Shown here: positions 53,981 to 64,000 of the stretch, piece after piece
Position numbering within the stretch: the stretch's first letter is position 1
Layout of the letters: every line of letters starts with the position of its first letter
Source of the DNA: Galeopsis tetrahit
Taxonomy: Eukaryota; Streptophyta; Magnoliopsida; Lamiales; Lamiaceae
Reading direction: 5' to 3'
Length of the DNA: 64,000 nt
Assembly (NCBI GenBank): GCA_963675135.1
Contig: OY776123.1
Coordinates: 18,259,840-18,323,839 of the forward strand
Position numbers and translations under genes: made by a program
The notes under the pieces: model-generated
The model's input: the letters and a program-made list of their open reading frames with translations, nothing else
Databases searched by the model: none
Told to the model about the DNA's origin: nothing

Positions 53981-54958
53981 TAAGGAGGGTGTATTCAATT
54001 GAGATTTTGTTGGATTTTTTTGTACTTTAAAAAGTCAGTGGATTTAGAAAATTCATAGACTCTATGCAGAGTTTGCCTAACTTTTTTATTGATTTATATG
54101 GATTTTTATAGATTTGACATGATTCTGAAATACACATTTTTTATTGATTTACATGGATTTCCATAAACTACGCCCCTAAAACCTAGTTAAAAAAAAAAAT
54201 TATTATTTATCATTATTATTCTCATCTTCATTTTCATCACAGTTATACCTAGACCTTTTCACATAGTTAGCAATACTAGTTCTCCATGCATTAGCTTAAG
54301 TTTTTTGTTGTAATTGTCTTTGAGAAAGCAATTCCAAATTTTCCTCTTTCATGTCGAGATGTGGAGAATCTTGATCTTCTTTATATTCGACTGGAAATTC
54401 ATCAGAGCGACCTTCTTTCCGAAGAAAGTTATGTAATCTAGCGAACTTGTGAATTGCAATTTGAAAATACCAAAAATTCGATTGAATACTTGCATTTCTG
54501 GGATGACGCGTAATGGGAATTTACGTCTTTCTGGGATGACGCGTAATGGGAATTGACGTCGATTAGATATTATTGACGGTGTCTAATATACTATGATTTT
54601 TAAAGAAAGAACATAATTTTAATGGTGGTGAAGAATGATGCTTATCAAAGAACATAGTTAACACAGTTTTTTTTTTCTTCTCTTCAGAGTCTTCTAAGAG
54701 AATCCGTTGAAATCTCTACTTTTTAGAAGAGATTTTGATTAGTGAAATTTATTTATATTTTTGAAAGAGAATCCAACAAAATCCATAGAGTATTAAAATC
54801 CATAGATTGTTGAATACCTAAAGATTTCTAAAGACTTTTTAAAATCCGTATTGAATACCTCAAAATTTTGAAAGACTTTTAAAAATTCGGATTGAATACC
54901 CCCAGATTTTAAAAGTCCAAAAATATCCAACAGAGTCTCAATTAAATACACCCCCTAA
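53981..54958. mobile_element. PIF/Harbinger-derived element 1 (copy 2)
   Basis: Element 53984-54955 (972 bp) flanked by TAA. Keeps the left-end stretch TTGTTGGATTTTTTTG that copy 1 lost, and has a 38-bp-type local duplication around GGGATGACGCGTAATGGGAA (about 54499-54560) that copy 1 lacks. Carries the same degenerate LHNFLRKE relic on the minus strand. Confidence 0.82.
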
Positions 54959-55654
54959 AATTACTTTTTACTAACGTATTTTTTTCCGGTGAATTCATTT
55001 CATTTTTTACCCGACTAATAAAACATCGTTTGTTGCGAATAAGATTCTGATTTTACCTAGCAATGAACTTCCAAATATTATTTAAACTAAGTTGTAACAA
55101 TATTCCAACTCTTATGAATTAGAATCAATCAAGAGATGGGCCCAACTGAAATTGATTTCAACTCAATGCCCAAGTTGTCGGCACTTGCTTGATTTCTTAC
55201 TGCCAAGTTTTAGCAATGGGCCATGTCCCATTTGTTTTTGGGAACGGCTATACGCACTCACAGGGTTATTGAATACACCCACTAGACATTTTTTTTCATT
55301 TTAATCATATTTGAAACTAGTGCACGACCCGCGTACTACGCGGGAATAATTATTTCTTCCATCTATGTACAATGCGGAAATAGCAATTAATGATATGATC
55401 GAGTATTGAGGGTTGGATTGACATAATGTAGAACTTTACAAAAACATGCATAAATCATGAGTAAACAAAATGAATTTATAAACCGACACCATATCATCAT
55501 TTTTAGAGTTGTATGCTGAGTTGAAATAAAAAGAGTCGAGTTGAGAGAAAGAAAGAAAATGAGTAGACACCATTTTTCTTTTCATACTGTCATGTCATGT
55601 TTACCCACTGGAGTATTTATGTTAGTTCACAATTTATTTTTAACAAATATATAT
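54959..55654. other. Noncoding DNA with empty sites (copy 2)
   Basis: Contains the empty TAA site of Harbinger element 2 (55088-55090), the Helitron-like 3' end (55317-55344) and the uninterrupted Gypsy target near 55648-55657. Confidence 0.7.
55317..55344 (-). mobile_element. Helitron-like 3' terminus (copy 2)
   Basis: Same CTAG plus GC hairpin as 19672-19699. Confidence 0.55.
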
Positions 55655-58041
55655 ATATTAATATTCTCTACAAATTAGTAGGAGTTGGAATGATACCTCT
55701 ATATTTCGAACATGCTCTGAAAATTAATAGGAGTTGGATTGAGACCTATGTATTTTAAACAGTTTAAAAAAATTAAAAAATATAGAAGAGAAGAAAATTG
55801 AAAAAAGAAATGTTAACGTAATACAAATAAAAAAAAATTACACTATTTAAAAAAATATACAAAAATAAATTACGTTATTGTTGTTTAAAAAATTGTGCAA
55901 ATCCATTTTCGCCCACAATTGAATCTGAGCAGCAAGTTATATATCCAATTTTCGTCAACATTAATATTCCTTCAATGTGATGGATCAACAAAGCGTCTTA
56001 TATATCAAAATTAGTTATATATTAATGGTAAAAATAATTATGATGTAACCCAGTTTTTGACGCAAACACAAACCACATATTCTTAATAAAACTTCAAATG
56101 ATTGGAGCAATTTCTCAATTGTCTTGAGCAAACCCATTAAATAAAGTAAAGGTACCATGAATTTTTTTTAATGAATTTTTTTTATTTTTTTTTTAAGAAA
56201 AGAGATGAATAACAGTATTTATCCAATCCTACACTACATGCATAAGATTAAATCAACAAATCATATAGGATGTGATGACAACCCTCCACTTTCTTTCAAC
56301 AAATCGTCTGATGTGATGACAATCCTCCATAAACCACGTATTCTTAAAATAAAGGTCTTGTAAAAAAAAAAAAAAAATCTTCAAATGAGTGGAGCAAAAA
56401 ATTAAAAAATCCACAACTTGAAATTAAAAATAAAAATACTTAAATTAGAAAATGACGTGAGCACAGAGTGAAAAATTGAGGATGTTAGAGATTTTGTAGA
56501 GAAGGATGCAAGAATGTACCATGAAATAAAGACGGAAATTTGCAACAGAGATTGAGAAGGAAATGGTGGTTAAATGAAAGGAGAAGAAAACTAAATAAAA
56601 AATTTTAAACAATGGAGTATTTAATTATATATCATTTAAAAAATTGTACATTAAGTAGGAATAACTTACATGTATATATATATATAACTGGTAACCCAGT
56701 TCTCAATTGTCCAGAATTTGGCGTAAACACCGACCACGTATTCTTAATAAGATTTCAAAATGATTGGAGCAATTTCTGAATTGTGTGATGACAACCCTCG
56801 ACCCTCGACGGGCTAAGTCTTGATTAGAAATTCTGATTAAGTTTCGTGCTGACCCTCCACGGGATAAGTCTTCATTAGAAATTCTGTACTGAGAAAACTG
56901 TTATTATTGAGAAAAAAAAGTATTTAATTATATATAAAAAATTAGTCATATATTAAGGATTTGAAAAAAAAAATTATGATGTAACATTTCAATTTTCCTG
57001 GCGCAAACACAAACCACATATTCTTAATAAAACCTCAATTATGAAAATTGGGTAAACCCATCAAATAAAGTAAAGGCACCATGAAAGAATTTTTTTAAAA
57101 AGAAAACAGACGAATAACAGTTTTTATCAATCCTATGCTACCTGCATAAGATTAAATCAACAAAGCATATAGGATGTGCCCTCGACTTTCTTTCAACGGG
57201 ATGGATCAAGACAATCCTCTATAAACCACGTATTCTTAATAAAGGTCCTGTAAAAAATAAAATTCTTCAGATGAGTGGAGCAATTTCTCAATTATTCAAG
57301 AAACTCACAATCTACATATTATAATTAAATAAAAATACAGTGAAAAAAAATTAAAAAATCTGCAACTTGAAATTTTTTTTAAAAAAAACTTAAATTAGGA
57401 AATAAATTGAGTATGTGAGAGCGCAGAGTGAAAAATTGAGTATGTTAGAGTTTTTGCAGAGAAGGCTGCAAGAATGTACCATGAAAATAAAGACGGAAAT
57501 TTGCAACAGAGGTTGAGAAGGAAATGGTGGTTAAATGAAAGGAGAAAAAAATTAAATAAAAGATTTAAAAAAAAACTGTCAAATACATCTACCCTTATAT
57601 ACTAATTCTGAATCTATTCTCTCCTACGTCGCGCTCCATATTCTCTCCTTTTCAATTTTTTATTTTTCTTAAATTTCTGCATTTTTTAATTAAACGGTTT
57701 AGTTTAGTAACTTCTATCCACTCCAAACTTATTTTCTTCAATTTAACTTTTGTTATTTTATAAAAAATAGAATTTTTTTTTATTCTTTCTTTTATCTAAT
57801 TTTAAATTTAAATTCTTTTTTCTCCTCTTTTATCTTCTCTTTTTCTATTATTTTTTTTAATAAATATATAAAATTTTCTTATTCCCGCGTAATATGCGGG
57901 ATTTTACACTAGTTTTAAAATAAATAATAAAAAGAAAGTGTAAAAAAAAACTGACTCACCAAAATTCAGGATTTCAAAATAGAGAAAAAATAAGAAGCCA
58001 CGTAGGCAATTTTGAGACTGTGAAATATATGTATTAAAGAT
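55655..58041. repeat. Repeat block, first tandem copy in copy 2
   Basis: Corresponds to 29740-32212 without the Stowaway and the 125-bp duplication. It contains a Helitron. It ends TATTAAAGAT, then joins straight to a second block starting ATATTAATATTCTC. Confidence 0.88.
57588..57912 (+). mobile_element. Short non-autonomous Helitron
   Basis: 325 bp. Begins TCTACCC, ends with hairpin CCCGCGTAATATGCGGG (57884-57900), eight bases, then CTAG. It sits between A and T with no target duplication; the empty A|T site is intact in copy 1 (32083/32084) and in the second block (60025/60026). Confidence 0.92.
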
Positions 58042-60154
58042 ATATTAATATTCTCTACAAATTAGTAGGAGTTGGAATGATACCTCTATATTTCGAACAT
58101 GCTCTGGAAATTAATAAGAGTTGGATTGAGACCTATGTATTTTAAACAGTTTAAAAAAATTAAAAAATATAGAAGAGAAGAAAATTGAAAAAAAAAATGT
58201 TAACGCAATACAAATAAAAAAAAAAATTACACTATTTAAAAAAATATACAAAAAAAAAATTAAGTTATTGTTGTTTAAAAAATTGTGCAAACCCATTTTC
58301 GCCCACAATTGAATCTGAGCAGCAAGTTATATATCCAATTTTCGTCAATATTAATATTCCTTCAACGTGATGGATCAATCTGATGTGATGACAACCCTCG
58401 ACGGGCTAAGTTTTGATTAGAAATTCTGATCAAAGTTTCGTGCTGAGAAAACTGTAATGGAGTATTTAATTATATATCAAAATTAGTTATATATTAATGG
58501 TAAAAAAAATTATGATGTAACCCAGTTTTTGACGCAAACACAAACCACATATTCTTAATAAAACTTCAAATGATTGGAACAATTTCTCAATTGTCCTGGG
58601 CAAACCCATTAAATAAGGTAAAGGTACCATGAATTTTTTTTATTTTTTTTTTTAAGAAAAGAGATGAATAACAGTATTTATCCAATCCTACACTACATGC
58701 ATAAGATTAAATCAACAAATCATATAGGATGTGATGACAACCCTCCACTTTCTTTCAACAAATCGTCTGATGTGATGACAATCCTCCATAAACCACATAT
58801 TCTTAAAATAAAGGTCCTGTAAAAAAAAAAAAAAACTTCAAATGAGTGGAGCAAAAAATTAAAAAATCCACAACTTGAAATAAAAAATAAAAAAACTTAA
58901 ATTAGAAAATGACGTGAGCACAAAGTGAAAAATTGAGGATGTTAGAGATTTTGTAGAGAAGGCTGCAAGAATGTACCATGAAATAAAGACGGAAATTTGC
59001 AACAGAGATTGAGAAGGAAATGGTGGTTAAATGAAAGGAGAAGAAAACTAAATAAAAAAATTTAAACAATGGAGTATTTAATTATATATCATTTAAAAAA
59101 TTGTACATTAATTAGGAATAACTTAAATGTATATATATATATAACTGGTAACCCAGTTCTCAATTGTCCAGAATTTGGACGTATTCTTAATAAGATTTCA
59201 AAATGATTGGAGCAATTTCTGAATTGTGTGATAACAACCCTCGACCCTCGACGGGATAAGTCTTCATTAGAAATTCTGATCAAGTTTCGTGCGGCTGCCA
59301 ATAGACGATCGACCGCATACTGAGAGAAAACTGTTATTATTGAGAAAAAAGAGTATTTAATTATATATAAAAAATTAGTCATATATTAATGATTTGAAAA
59401 AAAAAATTATGATGTAACCCAGATTTCAATTTTCCTGGCGCAAACACAAACCACATATTCTTAATAAAACCTCAATTGTGAAAATTGGGTAAACCCATCA
59501 AATAAAGTAAAGGCACCATGAAAGAATTTTTTTTAAAAGAAAACAAACGAATATAACAGTTTTTATCAATCCTATGCTACCTGCATAAGATTAAATCAAC
59601 AAAGCATATAGGATGTGCCCTCGACTTCCTTTCAACGGGATGGATCAAGACAATCCTCTATAAACCACGTATTCTTAATAAAGGTCCTGTAAAAAATAAA
59701 ATTCTTCAGATGAGTGGAGCAATTTCTCAATTATTCAAGAAACTCACAATCTACATATTATAATTAAATAAAAATACAGTGAAAAAAAATTAAAAAATCC
59801 GCAACTTGAAATTTTTTAAAAAAAAAACTTATATTAGGAAATAAATTGAGTATGTGAGAGCGCAGAGTAAAAAATTGAGTATGTTAGAGTTTTTGCAGAG
59901 AAGGCTGTAAGAATGTACCATGAAAATAAAGACGGAAATTTGCAACAGAGGTTGAGAAGGAAATGGTGGTTAAATGAAAGGAGAAAAAAACTAAATAAAA
60001 GATTTAAAAAAAACTGTCAAATGCATTTTAAAATAAATAATAAAAAGAAACTGTCAAAAGAAACTGACTCATCAAAATTCAGGATTTCAAAATAGAGAAA
60101 AAATAAGAAGCCACGTAGGCAATTTTGAGACTGTGAAATATATGTATTAAAGAT
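58042..60154. repeat. Repeat block, second tandem copy in copy 2
   Basis: Second back-to-back copy, without the Helitron or Stowaway, and with its own small rearrangements near 58380-58480. Together the two blocks hold four ~1-kb units where copy 1 has two. Confidence 0.88.
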
Positions 60155-62404
60155 GTCCAATATATCTCTCTTGTAATTTTTTTTTTTTTTAAATGAGATA
60201 AATACACTCACTATTTCTCTATCACTGAAAAACATCCTAACAATCACAAAAAAGTTCGGGATTTTTTTCGGAGAAATAAACATTGTCCGAAAAAAATCCC
60301 GGACAAAGTTCCTTCTTCATTTTTTTTTTTTTTTCGAACAGTGAAGCTTTTTCGATCACTAGGACAGTTTTCATGCACTATTTTCAAACATTAGATTATT
60401 TTTCATGCATTATTTTTGAACATATGTATAAATTAGTATTTTTCATGCACTAAAACAAATTCCAAAATTTCATAAAAAAATCACAGATTACAAACCAAAA
60501 TTCGTAAAAAAAATTGAACTAAATTATATTTCATCCTCAAACTTCAAAACTCTAGAATAATTCCAAAATTCCATAAAAAAAAATACAGATTCCAAAACAA
60601 ATTCTTAGAAAAAAATTAAAATAATTTAGAAACACTAAACATTATACCTATCGGGGCGGCGTGCGTGACAAGGCTGGGCGGACGCGGGGCTGGGGGAAGT
60701 CGCGGCCAGTGGCGTCGGTGTTGGCGTGGAAGGAGTGGCCCGCGGCCAGCGGCGTCAAGGCTTCGCCCTTCTCCAGCGACTAGTGGCGGTGGCGTGGGCT
60801 GCGCCCTTCTTCAGCGAGGAGGCAGCGTGGCTGCTGCGGCGGCTGGCGATGCGTGGCGGCGAATGGATAAGAGAGAAGAGAAGAGAAAAAAATTGAATTG
60901 ATCGAGGGAGCGAGTGTACCAAAAAAATGAAATTAGGGTTAAAGAAGAAAGAAGAGGGGTAGTTTTTTGTTTTTCCATGTGGGTATTCTCATCTTATGGT
61001 GTGTGTATTTAGCAAGTGATATGTCCTCAATAGTTCTGTGTGTATATAACCGGGCCCTTTGTTTTTTAAAAATTCACGCCCCCATTCTTGCAAATGGCCC
61101 CCTTAATTATTTAACAGGTGGACCGCCAAATTTTGGCCTCAATATATATTTTTTCTTCCTTTTAATTTTTAATCCCAATTATAATTTCTCCCTTCTCGTG
61201 TTATTCCTTCGATTTACTCCACAATATTATCCAGATATATTTTGCTCAAAAAATCCTCATTTCACCTATAAAAATAGCAAACCATATCATTTTCAAATCA
61301 AGTGCAATTAGTCAATTTAATGTAAATAATGCATGAAATCCTATTAAATTGAGCAACAAACACACATGAATTTCAAGCAATTTTCACACTAATCACTCAT
61401 CACTAATCTACCTTACCCTACTCTACTGGACCTAATTAGAATACTTATTTATAGGAATAAGATACATTCATAATCCTTGATTATTAGAAATATTATGTTG
61501 CAATTAACAGGAATATTACAAATCTATAATAATTAAAAATTGTTTATTTTCAGTTTACTATTTTTTTTTTCTTGATTTGATGTGTATGTAAATTAATTGG
61601 AAGCAATATAATGAAAAATCCTTTTCATTAACCAAGATTTTGTCTGATTTTGTGTCTATTCGGTGGCTACTCTTGGAATTCATGGGTTCTGATATTTTTC
61701 CTTTTCAACCTTTTGAGGTTTGCAGTTTAACTTGGAGTAATTTATTTTGCTGCAACTTAATTAATTTGGAAATTAAAAGGCAATCACATTGTATTACCGA
61801 CATCTTTTTATTTATACAAAAAAAAAAAATCAAAGTTTTATTTAAAGATATGCAACAAATTATATATATAATTCTACACAAACATGTTCACCGTTCATAT
61901 GTAACATGATACATGTCGAATTAGGAGGCCGATGGATCGCAGTTAGCCTAATTTAATTTTACTATGATCGACTTCCTATTCATTTTATTTTTGGCACGGA
62001 TTTTATGCACAACAATATTAGTGGGCCAAAATACGAAGGAGATATGCAACATTGGACCTTTGGAATGCCAGAGGTGAAATTATCGAGGTACATTGCCTAG
62101 ATTAACAAGAGTTTTGTGTGTGCTAGAATTTTTAACTACATTAGTATGTAACACACTACCTTGTGAATGTGAGGATGTGAAGTTTGTCATTTGTTGCCGC
62201 CTATTTATGCTTGCAGTAAGTTATATTATTCCTTAAAATTAGTGAGATGGTAGCAGATGTTTCGATATAATAGTGTGATCGGGTTATGATGTGTATAGCG
62301 CCATGGTGTGGATTCAGTTACGATTCACGTGACCTGACATACGTAATTGATGTTTTTCTTTGTCTCATAATTGTTCTTTAATATATTAGCCTTTAGAGTA
62401 TATA
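60155..62404. other. Noncoding DNA with hairpin and GC-rich island (copy 2)
   Basis: Matches 32213-34444. Hairpin at 60254-60304, GC-rich island at about 60650-60890. An extra ATGGTGTGTGTATTT near 60997 is absent from copy 1. Confidence 0.6.
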
Positions 62405-62638
62405 TCAATTATCAACATCAGCAATAAATGGTCTAAATATCTTTGCTATGGTGGAACTGGTCAAGTTGTACGAATATGGAATTTGCAGAACAAGCTACGT
62501 GTCAAATGGTTGAAAGGTCATACTGATACAATAACAGGTGCAATATAGCTTATGTCAATCGTAAATGAGATCTTCTACTACACCACCTTATTTCTGGCCC
62601 AAGAGTTGCTGAACTTAGGGATCGATCTTAATGGACAG
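62405..62638 (+). pseudogene. NEDD1-like WD40 gene fragment (copy 2)
   Basis: Same content and breaks as 34445-34678. Confidence 0.65.
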
Positions 62639-62717
62639 GTAGCTGATTAGGATGTTTCTTTCTAGGTTTTGAAAAGTGTCAATTTGAGATATGTTTTTTC
62701 CTCGAATTTTAGGTGAG

Positions 62718-62837
62718 ATGTGTTCAGATATGAACAACTTGAGCCAAAATGACAAATCAGAATCTCCTGCTCCAAAATTTGATTATAGTTACACTGCAAT
62801 TATTACGGCTCTTCGATTTGCTTGGGATGAGGGGTAG
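62718..62837 (+). pseudogene. Unidentified exon-like fragment (copy 2)
   Basis: Same as 34758-34877. Confidence 0.35.
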
Positions 62838-62935
62838 TTCAGGTCTACGGATCCACATTCCTATTTTAATTTTGTTATGAATAATTAAAACGTTGTATAG
62901 AAGCAACTCTTTTCAAGTGTAAAATAGAGCAAAAA

Positions 62936-63560
62936 ATGCAGGGGTCAACGCGGGCGGTAGCGGTGGTGGTTCTGATGGTCGTTGCGGCGGTTCTAGTGCC
63001 AGAAGCGTCGGCGACGCGTTACATAGTAGGTGGCAATAAGGGCTGGACGACTAATGTGAGTTACCAAATATGGACTCGAAACAAGAACTTCTACAATGGA
63101 GATTAGTTATGTATGGTTTCTTCTCTATTTCAAATTTTATCTTCATTAGTTACCCTCCCTCCGTTCAATTTTATAATTTATGTTCAACGGATAAGATAAA
63201 ACTTGCATTCTTAATTTAGAATTAGGTCAAGATGTAAAAGAAAAATGTTGAACTATACGCACACAATAGTACATATAAACAACAAATGTTTTTAATCTAT
63301 CGTTTACAATACACAAATTTGTGGTCTATCAACGAAATTCATGTAAATAGACAACGAATATTGACCTATGATGTATTTCTTTTAGTTGTACAAGTGATTT
63401 TTTTTTATTTAAAAGGGGATCTTTTACTACACCTCTATATATCCTTAAGAATGTTCATACTAATAGATAACAGATCATAATATCTATTACCTATCAGTAT
63501 TTAAAATTGTATAGTAACGTAATTACGTCTTTTGTTTCAGTTTTTGTGTGCGATAGGTGA
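62936..63560 (+). pseudogene. Phytocyanin pseudogene (copy 2)
   Basis: Same as 34976-35599, with the same TAG after NGD (63104-63106) and the same TGA after VCDR (63558-63560). Confidence 0.75.
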
Positions 63561-64000
63561 CTTGGTTCGTATTTTGCACACTTTTTAGTACAACAATAAC
63601 AATTTCCACAAGCGTATGGGTTCGTTATAGTTGAGTAAGTATACGCCCTAATATTTATCGTCCAAGGACCTAGAGAGAGCGTGGAGCCCCAAAACTATAA
63701 GTCGAAATGGTGTTATAAAAGCTAAACGTCAGGATAAAACAAATATCAAATAAGAAAAAGAAACAAACAACTAAACTAACTCTCAAAGATGAAAGTGCGA
63801 GTGAAAGAATTGTTTCGGGTGTCTTCCTTATGTGGGATCACTAATGAATTAACGAACTAATCACAATAATTAAGTCTAATGTCTTGAGTTATGCTAAAGG
63901 CAATCACATATATGTGTAGACCCCCTCGAAAGGCATAGGTAAATACGTGAATTGATTAGCAATTATAGGATCTAATCAAATACCATAAGCTCCTAAGATA
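63561..64000. other. Noncoding DNA at the right edge (copy 2)
   Basis: Matches 35600-36046. Cut by the window end. Confidence 0.6.

Larger units (their letters stand above)
46267..64000. repeat. Copy 2 of large direct duplication (runs off the window)
   Basis: Same order and orientation as 600-36046. Homology begins at CTACCAGCC directly after the LTR end. It lacks the CACTA, Copia, second Harbinger, Gypsy and Stowaway insertions and carries empty target sites for them. Confidence 0.9.

Overview
This is plant nuclear DNA, very probably from a eudicot. It is AT-rich and intergenic, packed with plant mobile elements (Copia, Tat-lineage Gypsy, Sirevirus-like Copia, L1-type LINE, CACTA, PIF/Harbinger, Stowaway, Mutator-type MITE, Helitron). 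The few gene families are plant ones: a SASA-domain carbohydrate esterase, a small secreted cysteine-rich protein, and relics of a NEDD1-like WD40 gene and a phytocyanin gene. I cannot name the species from the sequence.

The dominant fact is a direct duplication. Copy 1 starts at base 600 and copy 2 at 46267; copy 2 runs off the right edge while still homologous to about 36046 in copy 1. In the long stretches I compared by eye the copies look roughly 98-99% identical, yet they differ by many whole-element insertions. Shared by both: the cysteine-rich-protein pseudogene, a LINE with 17-bp target duplications, a divergent pair of SASA esterase genes (one functional-looking, one dead), a PIF/Harbinger derivative, a repeat block, a GC-rich block, and NEDD1-like and phytocyanin relics. 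Only in copy 1: a 2.97-kb CACTA element, a 4.75-kb intact Copia that splits the esterase gene, a second Harbinger element, a 9.7-kb Gypsy element and a Stowaway MITE. Copy 2 has clean empty sites for all five. Only in copy 2: a Mutator-type MITE, a Helitron, an in-frame exon duplication in the esterase gene and a doubled repeat block. This may be a true tandem duplication or two haplotypes laid end to end by the assembler.

Layout. 1-599: unique flank. 600-9665: CACTA, CRP pseudogene, LINE, intact CRP gene. 9666-16289: SASA esterase locus, interrupted by Copia. 17118-19445: two Harbinger elements. 20012-29738: Gypsy element with a broken sense gag-pol but an intact three-exon antisense gene. 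29739-36175: repeat block, GC-rich block, gene relics. 36176-40060: MITE, noncoding sequence and a CACTA-type terminus. 40061-46266: the 3' part of a Sirevirus-like Copia with a 1239-codon extra ORF and its 3' LTR, which abuts copy 2 exactly. 46267-64000: copy 2.

Host genes that look functional: the CRP gene at 8963-9295 and the SASA esterase at 50974-52152 (copy 2). Element ORFs that look intact: the Copia polyprotein, the Gypsy antisense ORF and the 1239-codon ORF. Everything else coding is visibly broken.
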